From: an uncultured Eubacteriales bacterium
Lineage (GTDB): Bacteria > Bacillota > Clostridia > Oscillospirales > CAG-272
NCBI GenBank assembly: GCA_934474225.1
Contig: CAKSLU010000008.1
Coordinates: 1-64,000 of the forward strand
Direction of reading: 5' to 3'
DNA length: 64,000 bases
How positions within the stretch are numbered: position 1 is the first letter of the stretch; each line of letters begins with the position of its first letter. The position numbers were made by a program, and so were the translations under genes. The notes beneath the pieces were generated by a model. The model saw only the letters and a program-made list of their open reading frames with translations, was not told the DNA's origin and did no database searches. Positions 26,136 to 34,108 of the stretch are shown here, in pieces.

Positions 26136-26170
26136 AAGAAGAAGCACGCCGGGCGGCGTGCTTCTTTGTT
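26136..26170 (+). terminator. Intrinsic terminator after ftsH
   Basis: A 12-bp stem AAGAAGCACGCC/GGCGTGCTTCTT with loop GGGC and a short T-rich tail. Confidence 0.9.
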
Positions 26171-26216
26171 ATGAGAAACTTGATTATGAAACGGCATTTT
26201 GCAGATTGCATGCAGA

Positions 26217-26328
26217 GGCTCCCCTGTGCAAGGGGAGCTGTCACCGTAAGGTGACTGAGGGGTTGTACCTTTGCTCTGCAACAATCCCTCCGGTGCTCCG
26301 CACCACCTCCCTTTGCACAAGGGAGGCT
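26217..26328. repeat. Palindromic repeat family A, copy 2
   Basis: A complete uninterrupted copy. Left arm hairpin TCACC-gtaa-GGTGA, right arm hairpin GGTGC-tcc-GCACC. The stems differ from copy 1 but pairing is kept. Confidence 0.88.
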
Positions 26329-26393
26329 CAGTTAGCACAGCACGGAGCATCGCTTTGTGCATTTCCTAATACCCTTTTACACTTTCGCATAAC

Positions 26394-26428
26394 AAAAACA
26401 GCGCCGACTGCGGTCGGCGCTGTTTTTT
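26394..26428. terminator. Bidirectional terminator (end of the decarboxylase operon)
   Basis: ACAGCGCCGAC/GTCGGCGCTGT with loop TGCG, flanked by A5 and T6. It serves the leftward gene ending at 26434 and any rightward read-through from ftsH. Confidence 0.92.
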
Positions 26429-26433
26429 ATGCT

Positions 26434-26571
26434 TTATTTATCTTTCTTTGCCGTGAGTTTATTGAGCAGCACGATGGCGAGGATAATCACCAGCGTGACG
26501 GCAAAGATGCCGAGCATGCCCAGCCCCATATAGCGGAGCGATGCAACAAATGCGGGAAAATCAATGTGCAT
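26434..26571 (-). CDS. Small OadG-like membrane subunit
   Basis: A 45-residue protein. MHIDFPAFVASLRYMGLGML leads into a helix GIFAVTLVIILAIVLLNKL and a KKDK tail. Size, single helix and position directly after oadB match the gamma subunit of sodium-pumping decarboxylases, though sequence alone is weak evidence. AAGGAGGGG (26578-26586) lies 6 nt upstream and overlaps the oadB stop region. It is too short for default ORF calling. A membrane-anchoring or assembly role for the beta subunit is inference. Confidence 0.75.
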   Translation of the reverse strand: MHIDFPAFVASLRYMGLGMLGIFAVTLVIILAIVLLNKLTAKKDK

Positions 26572-26584
26572 ATCTGTCCCCTCC

Positions 26585-27715
26585 TTAATGAATCATGTTG
26601 AGGATGATGCCGCCTGCAATGACCGAGGCAATCTGCCCGGACACATTGGAGCCGACGGCGTGCATCAGAAGGAAGTTCTGCGGGTCTTCCTCCAGCCCCA
26701 TCTTGTGAATGACGCGCGCCGACATCGGGAATGCCGAGATACCGGTTGCACCAATCATGGGGTTGACCTTCTTCTTGACAAAGAGGTTGAGGAACTTGGC
26801 AAACAGGACGCCGCCCACGGTGTCAAAGACGAAGGCGACAAGCCCGAGTGCGAGAATCAGCAGCGTTTTGGGGTTGAGGAACGCCTCGGCAGTCATCTTG
26901 GAGGCGACCGTCAGACCGAGCAGCAGAGTGATGAGGTTGGCAAGCACCTTCTGCGCCGTGTCGGACAGCGAATCCAGCACGCCGCACTCGCGAATCAGGT
27001 TGCCGAACATAAGGAAGCCGACCAGCGCGACCGAGCGGGGCGCGACGATGCCGGTGATAATCGTGACGACGACCGGGAAGAGAATCTTCGTGGTCTTCGT
27101 GACCTTGGAGCCGGTGTATTCCATGCGGATCCGGCGCTCCTTCTTGGTGGTGATGAGGCGGATGACCGGCGGCTGCACGATCGGCACCAGCGCCATATAG
27201 GAGTAGGCGGCGACGATGATCGCGCCGAGGTAGTTCGAGTGGAAGAAGTTTGCGACGAAAATCGAGGTCGGACCGTCCGCCGCGCCGATGATGGCGATGG
27301 ACGCCGCATCCTTGACATCAAAGCCGAGGAGGCAGGCAAGGCTGAGCGTGAAGAAGATGCCAAACTGCGCCGCCGCGCCGAACAGCATCAGCTTCGGGTT
27401 GCAGAGCAGCGGCTCAAAGTCAATCATCGCGCCGATGCCGATGAAGAGCAGCAGCGGGAAGAGTTCGTTGGCGATGCCGGAATTGAACAGGAGGTCAATG
27501 ACGCCCTCCTCCGTGCCGGTCTCATAAAACTGCGTGATCGCGCCGGAAAGCGGCAGGTTGACTAAAATCGCGCCGAAGCCCATCGGCAGCAGGAGCGACG
27601 GCTCCATATCCTTTTTGATGGCGAGGTAAATGAGCAGCGCACCGATGCACCACATGACGACCTGTTTCCAGTCCAGGTGCGCCACATTGCCGAAGACAGA
27701 TAATAAATCCTGCAT
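26585..27715 (-). CDS. oadB: Sodium ion-translocating decarboxylase beta subunit
   Basis: A 376-residue polytopic membrane protein of the OadB/GcdB/MmdB family, which couples carboxyl-biotin decarboxylation to Na+ export. The Na+-site motif IAIIGAADGPTSIFVA is clear, as are NELFPLLLFIGIGAMIDF at the N-terminal third and GATGISAFPMSARVIHKMGL near the C-terminus. GGAG fits ATG 27715; an upstream TTG at 27727 lacks a ribosome site. Only the beta and gamma-like genes are here. The carboxyltransferase and biotin-carrier genes must lie elsewhere, so the substrate is unknown. Confidence 0.93.
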   Translation of the reverse strand: MQDLLSVFGNVAHLDWKQVVMWCIGALLIYLAIKKDMEPSLLLPMGFGAILVNLPLSGAITQFYETGTEEGVIDLLFNSGIANELFPLLLFIGIGAMIDFEPLLCNPKLMLFGAAAQFGIFFTLSLACLLGFDVKDAASIAIIGAADGPTSIFVANFFHSNYLGAIIVAAYSYMALVPIVQPPVIRLITTKKERRIRMEYTGSKVTKTTKILFPVVVTIITGIVAPRSVALVGFLMFGNLIRECGVLDSLSDTAQKVLANLITLLLGLTVASKMTAEAFLNPKTLLILALGLVAFVFDTVGGVLFAKFLNLFVKKKVNPMIGATGISAFPMSARVIHKMGLEEDPQNFLLMHAVGSNVSGQIASVIAGGIILNMIH

Positions 27716-27755
27716 AGTATTCTCCAAATGTCAGAAATTTTTCAAAATCGTTTTT

Positions 27756-27784
27756 ATTATACTGTATCACGCGCGGGAAATCAA
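27756..27784 (-). promoter_or_regulatory. Promoter of oadB-oadG
   Basis: Minus strand TTGATT (27784-27779), 17-nt spacer, TATAAT (27761-27756). The -35 box lies inside the 3' end of ispE. Confidence 0.78.
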
Positions 27785-28687
27785 TTCTTTTTTTGATTTT
27801 CCGTTTGTAAAATCTGCGGATTTCGGGCGGTAGCCGTGCCGCGTGAGCAGACGCGCCGCCGCGTCGCGCGCAGCCGTGTCCGCAAAGATGCCGAACACCG
27901 TGGGGCCGCTGCCGCTCATCATCGCGGCAAGCGCGCCGCTGCCGAGCAGCAGCTGCTTTGCCTTTGCCGCCAGCGGGCGGTGCGGGAGAATGACATCTTC
28001 AAAGATGTTGTAGAGGTTGCCGCACACGCCGTCCGCATCCCCGGCGGCAAGCGCCGCCGTCAGGCGGTCGAGGCGCGCATCGTGCGCGCGCGGGGCGGCA
28101 AAGCCGCCGTAGGCGCTGTCCAGCGCGGCGTATGCCCACGGTGTGGACACGCTGTCGCGGCTCGGCACAATGAGCAGCGGCAGCGATAGCTGGTTTTCGA
28201 GCGGCGATGTGACATCGCCGACGCCGGTGCACAGCGCCGTGCCGCCCGCCATGCAAAACGGCACATCCGCGCCGAGCTTTGCGCCGAGCGCGCAAAGTTT
28301 AGCGGCCGGGAGCGGATTGCCGAAGACGCGGTTGGTCGCCGTGAGCACCGCCGCCGCGTCTGCGCTGCCGCCCGCCATGCCGCCCGCCACCGGAATGCGC
28401 TTGTCCAGCGAGATGCGCACGGCGGCGGAGATGCCCGCCTCGTCCAGCAGCGCGCGCGCCGCCTTATAAGCGATGTTGCGCCCGTCGCACGGGATATACG
28501 GCAGATTGCAGCTGATGCGGATGTCGCCGTCGCCGCGCATAGCGGAGACCGTCACGCGGTCGGACAGGCTGACGCTCTGCATAACGCTCTCGATGGTATG
28601 ATAGCCGTTTTCGGCGCGGGAAAGGACATCCAGATACAAGTTGATTTTCCCCTCTGCGCGCACCGTCGTGCCGATTTTCTTCTTCAT
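27767..28687 (-). CDS. ispE: 4-diphosphocytidyl-2-C-methyl-D-erythritol kinase
   Basis: A 306-residue GHMP kinase of the MEP isoprenoid pathway. Seen: N-terminal KINLYLDVLSRAENGYHTIESVMQSV split by the usual conserved residues, ATP-binding loop VAGGMAGGSADAAAVL, and GHMP motif 3 AAMMSGSGPTVFGIF. Length and order are normal. The ATG is reached from its own promoter at 28717-28745. It ends just before the oadB promoter, so the two units may be separately regulated. Confidence 0.95.
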   Translation of the reverse strand: MKKKIGTTVRAEGKINLYLDVLSRAENGYHTIESVMQSVSLSDRVTVSAMRGDGDIRISCNLPYIPCDGRNIAYKAARALLDEAGISAAVRISLDKRIPVAGGMAGGSADAAAVLTATNRVFGNPLPAAKLCALGAKLGADVPFCMAGGTALCTGVGDVTSPLENQLSLPLLIVPSRDSVSTPWAYAALDSAYGGFAAPRAHDARLDRLTAALAAGDADGVCGNLYNIFEDVILPHRPLAAKAKQLLLGSGALAAMMSGSGPTVFGIFADTAARDAAARLLTRHGYRPKSADFTNGKSKKELISRA

Positions 28688-28716
28688 GGCTGCCTCCGTC
28701 GATCATCATTGTTTTC

Positions 28717-28745
28717 AGTATAGCAGATTGCAATAACTTTTTCAA
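28717..28745 (-). promoter_or_regulatory. Promoter of ispE
   Basis: Minus strand TTGAAA (28745-28740), 17-nt spacer, TATACT (28722-28717), about 30 nt before the ATG. Confidence 0.75.
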
Positions 28746-28772
28746 TATCCGCTTCAATATCTGCATTTCGAC

Positions 28773-28801
28773 TTGCCAAGCCGGAAAAAGCGCGATATAA
28801 T
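28773..28801 (+). promoter_or_regulatory. Promoter of the AI-2E permease pair
   Basis: TTGCCA (28773-28778), 17-nt spacer, TATAAT (28796-28801), about 39 nt before ATG 28840. Divergent from the ispE promoter. Confidence 0.78.
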
Positions 28802-28839
28802 ATAAGATGAGAATTTGTTTTCCGAAAGGCGGGAACACG

Positions 28840-30045
28840 ATGTTGAAATTTGAATGGACAAAAGAACACACCGTTGCGCTCATCTACACCTGTGTGACCA
28901 TCCTGCTCGCCATTCCGCTGGTGCTTGCCATTCTGTTCCCCGGCGTGCTCGGCGGTTTTGTCGGCGGCTTTATCGACGCCGTCTCCCCGGTGCTCATCGG
29001 GTTTGCCGTGGCGTACCTGCTCTTCCCCATCTCCGACTTTTTTGAGGACAAGGTCTGCGGCTTCATCGAAAAGAAAAAGCCGCGTCCGCGGCTGCGGCGC
29101 ATCGCGGCAGTCGTGCTGACGCTGCTTGCCGCCGCCCTGTTTCTCGTCTTTTTCGTCTGGATGCTCGTGCCGCAGATCAAGGCAAGCTATCTGAACCTGG
29201 AAGCGACCTTTGACGCCTACCTCGACAAAGCCGCCGCCTATCTCGGTGCCGTCACCGAAAAGTATACCGAGCCTGGCAGCGAGCCGCTCTTTGACTCCGC
29301 CGGGCTGCTGGACACCGTCGGCGGCTGGATCGACGCGCTGTTTGACCGCATCGGCAACTTCATGGCACGCGCGGTGGAATACTCGTCGGCGCTGCTCGAC
29401 ACGGTCTGGCGCATCATCTTCTCGCTCATCTTCATGGTGGTCTTCCTCGTCGAGCGGGACGCCATCGGCGCGCGCATCGATTCCGTCGCGACCACGCTGC
29501 TCACGCGGCGCGGCAAAGCCTTCTGCGACAAGTGGGTGCGCTACACGGATGAGTCCTTCGGCGGCTTCATCTCGGGCAAAATCCTCGATGCAGTCATCAT
29601 CACGCTCATCAATTTCATCGTCTTCGGGCTTGCCCGCATCCCCTATTACCCGCTGGTCTCACTGGTCTGCGGCGTGACCGATGTGATTCCCTATTTCGGG
29701 CCGTTCATCGGCGCCGTGCCCTGCGCGTTCATCATCCTGATTGCCGACCCCATCAAAATGATCTGGTTCATCGTGCTGACGCTGGTGATTCAGCAGTGCG
29801 ACGGCAACATCATCGGGCCGAAGATCCTCGGCGAAAAAGTCGGCGTGGACTCGCTGATGATCGTCGTTGCCATCACGGTAAGCGGCGGACTGTGGGGGCT
29901 TCTCGGCATGTTCATCGGCGTGCCGCTCTTCGCGGTGCTGCGCCAGGCGGTCAAGGAGATTGTGGAGAGCCGCCTGCAAAAAAAGCATCTGCCGGTTGAA
30001 ACGGCAGCCTATTACGATGTGCGAAAGGAGGAGACGGCAAAATGA
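28840..30045 (+). CDS. AI-2E family transporter (first of a pair)
   Basis: A 401-residue integral membrane protein of the AI-2E/YdiK/PerM permease family. Two N-terminal helices, a soluble segment (about residues 100-180) and several C-terminal helices are visible. The family signature appears as FLVERDAIGARI, FGGFISGKILDAVIITLINF, VTDVIPYFGPFIGAVPCAFI and DGNIIGPKILGEKVGVDSL. Family members export small molecules or act in Na+/H+ exchange; which applies here is not evident. GAAAGGCGGG precedes ATG 28840. The stop overlaps the next start by 4 nt. Confidence 0.92.
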   Translation: MLKFEWTKEHTVALIYTCVTILLAIPLVLAILFPGVLGGFVGGFIDAVSPVLIGFAVAYLLFPISDFFEDKVCGFIEKKKPRPRLRRIAAVVLTLLAAALFLVFFVWMLVPQIKASYLNLEATFDAYLDKAAAYLGAVTEKYTEPGSEPLFDSAGLLDTVGGWIDALFDRIGNFMARAVEYSSALLDTVWRIIFSLIFMVVFLVERDAIGARIDSVATTLLTRRGKAFCDKWVRYTDESFGGFISGKILDAVIITLINFIVFGLARIPYYPLVSLVCGVTDVIPYFGPFIGAVPCAFIILIADPIKMIWFIVLTLVIQQCDGNIIGPKILGEKVGVDSLMIVVAITVSGGLWGLLGMFIGVPLFAVLRQAVKEIVESRLQKKHLPVETAAYYDVRKEETAK

Positions 30046-31190
30046 AATTTGAGAAGAATCCGAAGTACAACACCATGGCGCTGTTTGCGCTGATTGTCGT
30101 CGCCTTCGCGGCGCTGCTCATCAGCCTGTTTACGCACGCGGACGCCGTGCGCGCCATCTTTGCAAAGATGGCGGGCGTGCTGACCCCGCTGCTCTACGCT
30201 GCGATTCTGATGCTGGTGCTGATGCCGGCAGTGGAGTTCTTCGAGCGGAAATTTCTCCCGCTCTGCATCGCGCGGCGCATGAAAAAGCCCGAGAAAAAAG
30301 CCGCGACCTTCGCGCTTGTCGTCACCTATCTGCTGCTCGTGGTCATTGTGCTGCTGGCCATCGTCATCATCATTCCGCAGTTCTCGGTGCTGTATGACAC
30401 CGTGACCGGCTCGCGGGACTACCTCACCGCGCTTGACACTGTAGGCAAGGAACTCAGTGAAAAAGGCATGGTCGGGCAGATTCTCTACAAGGTGTTTGAC
30501 CGACTGAAAAGCTCTATTGTGGATTCACTGTCCGAGTTTTCGGCGCTGCTGCCGAAGGTGGTGGACACGCTCGGCAGTGTCGTCTCGCAGGTGTCAAATA
30601 TTCTGCTCGGCGTGATCATCTCGATTTACGCCCTGGCAGACCGCCATCGCCTGAAGGCGCAGGCTAAGAAGATTACGGCGGCGTTCTTCCCGCGCTCGGG
30701 CGCAAACGCCATCGGGCGTGCGTCCCGCGAATTCTATCACAATGCGGTTTGGTTCTTCTCGGCACGGGCGCTGAATTCGGTCGTGCTCGGCGTCCTGTTC
30801 TACTTCATTCTGCTGCTGATGGGCGTGCGGTTCCACTCGGTGCTCTGCCTCATCATCGCGGTCTGCAATTTCATGCCGGTCTTCGGCGTGATGGTCGGCT
30901 TCTCCATCTCGGCTGTGGTCATTCTGCTGACCGACACAAAGCTCGCGCTGTGGTTCTGCCTCGTCTATGTGGCGGTGACCTTCTGCGGTTACCTCTTCCT
31001 GCGCCCGCGCATCACCAACAGCGCCGTGCGCCTGTCGCTCGGCGTGACGCTCATCTGCATCCTCGTGGGGCTCTTCGTCGGCGGCCTGCTCGGCGGGCTC
31101 GTCGCCGTCCCGGTGTATGTCACAGCGCGCACGCTGTTCTTCGACTTCCGCGAATACCGCCGCGGCAAAATCCGCACGCGCGGTGCATAA
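30042..31190 (+). CDS. AI-2E family transporter (second of a pair)
   Basis: A 382-residue protein of the same family as its upstream neighbour but clearly diverged. It shows the helix pair MALFALIVVAFAALLISLF and LLYAAILMLVLMPAVEFFE, the long helix LVVTYLLLVVIVLLAIVIII, then IISIYALADRHRLKAQAKK, NFMPVFGVMVGFSISAVVIL and FLRPRITNSAVRLSLGVTL. The canonical PYFGPFIGA segment is altered to FMPVFGVMVG. The ATGA overlap suggests stoichiometric expression of the pair, possibly a heteromer (inference). A bidirectional terminator follows. Confidence 0.88.
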   Translation: MKFEKNPKYNTMALFALIVVAFAALLISLFTHADAVRAIFAKMAGVLTPLLYAAILMLVLMPAVEFFERKFLPLCIARRMKKPEKKAATFALVVTYLLLVVIVLLAIVIIIPQFSVLYDTVTGSRDYLTALDTVGKELSEKGMVGQILYKVFDRLKSSIVDSLSEFSALLPKVVDTLGSVVSQVSNILLGVIISIYALADRHRLKAQAKKITAAFFPRSGANAIGRASREFYHNAVWFFSARALNSVVLGVLFYFILLLMGVRFHSVLCLIIAVCNFMPVFGVMVGFSISAVVILLTDTKLALWFCLVYVAVTFCGYLFLRPRITNSAVRLSLGVTLICILVGLFVGGLLGGLVAVPVYVTARTLFFDFREYRRGKIRTRGA

Positions 31191-31200
31191 ACTTACGCAT

Positions 31201-31245
31201 AAAAAAGCACGGGGAATGCCATTTTGGCATTCCCCGTGCTTTTTT
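31201..31245. terminator. Bidirectional intrinsic terminator between permease pair and TM2 gene
   Basis: A 15-bp stem GCACGGGGAATGCCA/TGGCATTCCCCGTGC with loop TTT, flanked by A6 and T6. Convergent genes end on both sides. Confidence 0.95.
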
Positions 31246-31251
31246 GTAAAA

Positions 31252-31674
31252 TCAGACATAATACGGATTGGGCTTGAACAGAAGCGCGATAAAATCAATC
31301 AGCACGCCGATACCGCACAAACCGAGCGTCAGAAGATACAGGACACCCATACCCGCCTTGCCCTCATAAAACTTATGACCGCCGAATGCGCCGAGGAAAA
31401 AGCAGAGTGCCAATGCGACCCACTTATTTCTGGCACGCGCCGCCATGCCCCCGTTCACATTGGTGTTCGTATTCACATTGCTGTTGGTATTGGCATTGTT
31501 GATGACGATCTGCGGTGCCGCTCCCTGCGTCTCCTTAATCTCTTCGACTTGACAGCCGCAAAGCGGGCAAATCACCGCTGCCGCCGCGATTTTGCCGCCG
31601 CAATGCTTGCAGAATTTCTGTGACTGCGTTGCATTTCCCTCTTCAGTCGTCGCTGTATTGTTATTGTTGTCCAT
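31252..31674 (-). CDS. TM2 domain protein with N-terminal zinc ribbon
   Basis: A 140-residue protein. An N-terminal zinc ribbon (FCKHCGGKIAAAAVICPLCG, CxxC x12 CxxC) is followed by an Asn/Thr-rich linker with a short NTNSNVNTNTNVN run. The TM2 domain comes last: NKWVALALCFFLGAFGGHKFY and GVLYLLTLGLCGIGVLIDFI, two helices. TM2 proteins are widespread and functionally undefined. GGAGG precedes the ATG. The gene is divergent from an XRE regulator, which may control it. Confidence 0.88.
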   Translation of the reverse strand: MDNNNNTATTEEGNATQSQKFCKHCGGKIAAAAVICPLCGCQVEEIKETQGAAPQIVINNANTNSNVNTNTNVNGGMAARARNKWVALALCFFLGAFGGHKFYEGKAGMGVLYLLTLGLCGIGVLIDFIALLFKPNPYYV

Positions 31675-31713
31675 AATTTCCTCCGTAGCTGTATTTTTTC
31701 CATCTACATTGGC

Positions 31714-31742
31714 ATATTATCACAATATGAGATATTTGTCAA
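31714..31742 (-). promoter_or_regulatory. Promoter of the TM2 gene
   Basis: Minus strand TTGACA (31742-31737), 17-nt spacer, TAATAT (31719-31714). A plus-strand TATAAT at 31762-31767 for the XRE gene lies next to it, so one bound regulator could affect both. Confidence 0.65.
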
Positions 31743-31803
31743 TATATTTCTACGCTTTTTTTATAATGATATCGGAAACTTTCAGAAAGCGAGGGGAATG
31801 TAA

Positions 31804-32016
31804 TTGCGCCTGCGGGACATCCGCGAAGACCACGATGTGACGCAAAAAACGCTGGCAACCTATTTGCACATCGGACAAAACACCTATTCGCAGTACGAGA
31901 CCGGCAGGCGACAACTGCCCGTGGACATTCTCATTCGGCTGGCAGAGTACTTCGGCACATCGACCGACTACATTTTGGGCTTGACCGACACGGACAAGCC
32001 CTATCCGCGCGGATGA
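31804..32016 (+). CDS. Small XRE-family transcriptional regulator
   Basis: A 70-residue DNA-binding protein, essentially one helix-turn-helix domain: MRLRDIREDHDVTQKTLATY, then QNTYSQYETGRRQLPVDILI and LAEYFGTSTDYILGLTD. The start is TTG 31804 with GAGGGG at 31791-31796. It is divergent from the TM2 gene and separated from the phage cassette by a strong terminator. It could be a cassette regulator, a local autoregulator, or neither; nothing here decides. Confidence 0.92.
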   Translation: MRLRDIREDHDVTQKTLATYLHIGQNTYSQYETGRRQLPVDILIRLAEYFGTSTDYILGLTDTDKPYPRG

Positions 32017-32022
32017 ATGACA

Positions 32023-32070
32023 CCCGGCGTCAAGGCTGATAGCCTTGACGCCGGGCTTTTTTTATTTTTT
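32023..32070 (+). terminator. Strong intrinsic terminator after the XRE gene
   Basis: A perfect 15-bp stem CCCGGCGTCAAGGCT/AGCCTTGACGCCGGG, loop GAT, then a long T-rich tail. It insulates the phage cassette. No convincing promoter was found in the 95 bp between it and the first cassette gene. Confidence 0.95.
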
Positions 32071-32164
32071 TGCAACTTGCCGAAAAATCCCGACTTTTAT
32101 CCGTAGAATCAAAAATGCGGCGGGGGTGCGAACCGCCGACTGCATCGGAAAGGAGGAAACCGAT

Positions 32165-32557
32165 ATGAAGCATGAAACCGAAGTCGGCACGACCGACACT
32201 GCGGCTGCGAACACTGCCGACACGGCAGACACGGCAGACACCGCAGCGAAGAAGCTGGCGGGCGACGGCATTGCCGACGAGCGCGAGGTGCTTGTGACGC
32301 TGACGCGCATTCTGCGCCGCGAGGCGACCGAGGACACGGTGGTCAAGCTGCGCACCGAGTCCCGCTCGACCGACGAGTACGGCGAGGCGGTGGTGGAGCG
32401 GAGCGAGCGCGTCGAGGTGGTCAAGACGCGCCCGCGCCTCGCGGATGTGACCCGCGCGGCTGAACTTGTCGGCAAGTATCACGGCATGTTCGGCGAGCGG
32501 CTGGAGGGCAGCATTGCCCTGCCGCTGATCATCTGCGGCGAGGACGAGCTGAAATGA
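32165..32557 (+). CDS. Phage terminase small subunit-like protein, N-terminally shortened
   Basis: A 130-residue protein whose C-terminal two thirds match the small terminase family: EREVLVTLTRILRREA, then a beta-rich VVKLRTE segment, and RLADVTRAAELVGKYHGMFG. Small terminases usually start with a DNA-binding HTH of about 60 residues. Here that part is replaced by a short low-complexity region with TAD repeats (AANTADTADTADTAAKK). AAAGGAGG is 7 nt before ATG 32165. It overlaps terL by 4 nt. The missing HTH may alter DNA specificity. Confidence 0.75.
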   Translation: MKHETEVGTTDTAAANTADTADTADTAAKKLAGDGIADEREVLVTLTRILRREATEDTVVKLRTESRSTDEYGEAVVERSERVEVVKTRPRLADVTRAAELVGKYHGMFGERLEGSIALPLIICGEDELK

Positions 32558-33888
32558 ACCACCTGTACCTGCCCGACATTGTCGGCGGCGGGTACGACGC
32601 ATTCTGGCACACCCGCGCCCGCTATCGCGTGGTGAAGGGTTCGCGCGCATCGAAAAAGAGCAAGACGACCGCACTGTGGTATATCTACAATCTGATGAAA
32701 TTTCCGGCGGCAAATCTGCTCGTGGTGCGGCGCACCTACCGCAGCCTGGAACGCTCCGCGTTTGCCGAGTTGAAATGGGCGATCCGCAGGCTCGGCGCGG
32801 AAAAATACTTTGAAAGCAAGACCGCGCCGCTCGAAATCGTCTGCAAAGCGACGGGGCAACGCATCTTCTTTGCGGGTCTCGACGACCCGCTGAAGCTGAC
32901 CTCCATCACGGTGGCGACGGGCGTGCTCTGCTGGATGTGGATTGAGGAAGCCTACGAAATCGAGAGCGAGGACGCCTTCAACACGCTGGACGAATCGATT
33001 CGCGGCAGCGTGCCGGAGGGGCTGTTCAAGCAGATCACGCTGACCTTCAACCCCTGGAGCGCCAACCACTGGTTGAAGCGGCGGTTCTTCGACGTGCAAA
33101 GCCCCGACATCTTTGCCATGACGGTGAACTACAAGGTCAACGAATGGCTGGACGATGCGGACAAGCGCGTTTTCGAGGATATGCGCCTGCGCGACCCCGA
33201 GCGATACCGCGTTTGCGGTCTGGGAGAATGGGGCGTCGGCGGCGGGCAGTTTTTCCCCGAATTCCGCAGCGATGTGCACATCATCCGCCCGACGCCGCTC
33301 CCATGCGGCGTGCGCATCTTTCGCGCCATCGACTACGGCCTCGACGCCCTGGCATGCCTGTTCATCGCACTGGACAGCGCCGGGCGCGCCGTGGTCTTCC
33401 GCGAGGTGTATGCGCACGACCTGATTGTCTCCGCGGCGGCGGAGGCGATCCGTGCGGCAAGCGAGGGGCTGGAAATCTACCGCACCTTTGCCCCGCCCGA
33501 CCTGTGGGCGCGGCAGAAGGACAGCGGCAAGAGCATCGCCACGCTCTTTGAGCGCTGCGGCGTGCCGCTGACACCGTCGGACAACAATCGCGTGGGCGGG
33601 TGGCTTGCGCTGAAGGAATGGCTGCGCGTGCAGCCCATGCCGGAGGGCGGCGAGGACGCGCGGCTGCACATTTTCTCGACCTGCACGGAACTCATTCGCT
33701 GCCTGCCGTCGCTGCTAAGCGACTCAAAGCGCATCGGCGACTGTCGGACCGAGCCGCACGAGATCACCCACCTGCCCGACGCGCTGCGCTACTTTGCCGT
33801 CATGCAGACCGAGCCGCCGCGCGAGAAGGCAGCAGCGCCGCGCCTGCGCGACTTCACCGGCGGCGTGCGGCGCAAAAACCGATTTTAA
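32554..33888 (+). CDS. terL: Phage terminase large subunit (PBSX/TerL type)
   Basis: A 444-residue packaging motor. The N-terminal ATPase has Walker A-like KGSRASKKSKTTA and LLVVRRTYRSLERSAFAELK, with Walker B-like GVLCWMWIEEAYEI ending in EE. The C-terminal nuclease region shows RAIDYGLDALACLFIALD, the APPDLWARQKDSGKSIATLF segment and HLPDALRYF, placing the acidic residues expected of TerL nucleases. The unusual SKKSK Walker A occurs in other Firmicutes phages as far as I recall. No frameshift or stop is seen, so the motor looks functional. Confidence 0.93.
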   Translation: MNHLYLPDIVGGGYDAFWHTRARYRVVKGSRASKKSKTTALWYIYNLMKFPAANLLVVRRTYRSLERSAFAELKWAIRRLGAEKYFESKTAPLEIVCKATGQRIFFAGLDDPLKLTSITVATGVLCWMWIEEAYEIESEDAFNTLDESIRGSVPEGLFKQITLTFNPWSANHWLKRRFFDVQSPDIFAMTVNYKVNEWLDDADKRVFEDMRLRDPERYRVCGLGEWGVGGGQFFPEFRSDVHIIRPTPLPCGVRIFRAIDYGLDALACLFIALDSAGRAVVFREVYAHDLIVSAAAEAIRAASEGLEIYRTFAPPDLWARQKDSGKSIATLFERCGVPLTPSDNNRVGGWLALKEWLRVQPMPEGGEDARLHIFSTCTELIRCLPSLLSDSKRIGDCRTEPHEITHLPDALRYFAVMQTEPPREKAAAPRLRDFTGGVRRKNRF

Positions 33889-33904
33889 GCGAAAGAGGAA
33901 AACC

Positions 33905-34108
33905 ATGAAGCAAATCACAATTCACAAGGCGCGGCACATCTGCTCAATGCCCGCCTGCGGCTGCACCGACACCTACCGGATCTCGGGCAGCCCGAACACG
34001 CTCGGCGGTTTCTATCTCTGCGGCGACTGCATCGCGACGCTTTCGCGCCTTGCCGGTGTGACGCCGCAGAAAAAGCCCCGCCGCACGGCAAAGGAGGCGG
34101 ACGCATGA
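33905..34108 (+). CDS. Small Cys-rich phage protein
   Basis: A 67-residue protein between terL and portal. CSMPACGC and YLCGDC supply paired cysteines for a probable zinc knuckle, followed by a basic tail QKKPRRTAKEADA. Function unknown. GAGGAAAA precedes ATG 33905. The stop overlaps the next start (ATGA). Confidence 0.7.
   Translation: MKQITIHKARHICSMPACGCTDTYRISGSPNTLGGFYLCGDCIATLSRLAGVTPQKKPRRTAKEADA

Noticed and set aside
24448..26244. 598-codon minus-strand frame opposite ftsH
   Set aside because: ftsH has complete AAA+ and HEAGH motifs; the antisense frame has no recognisable domain or ribosome site.
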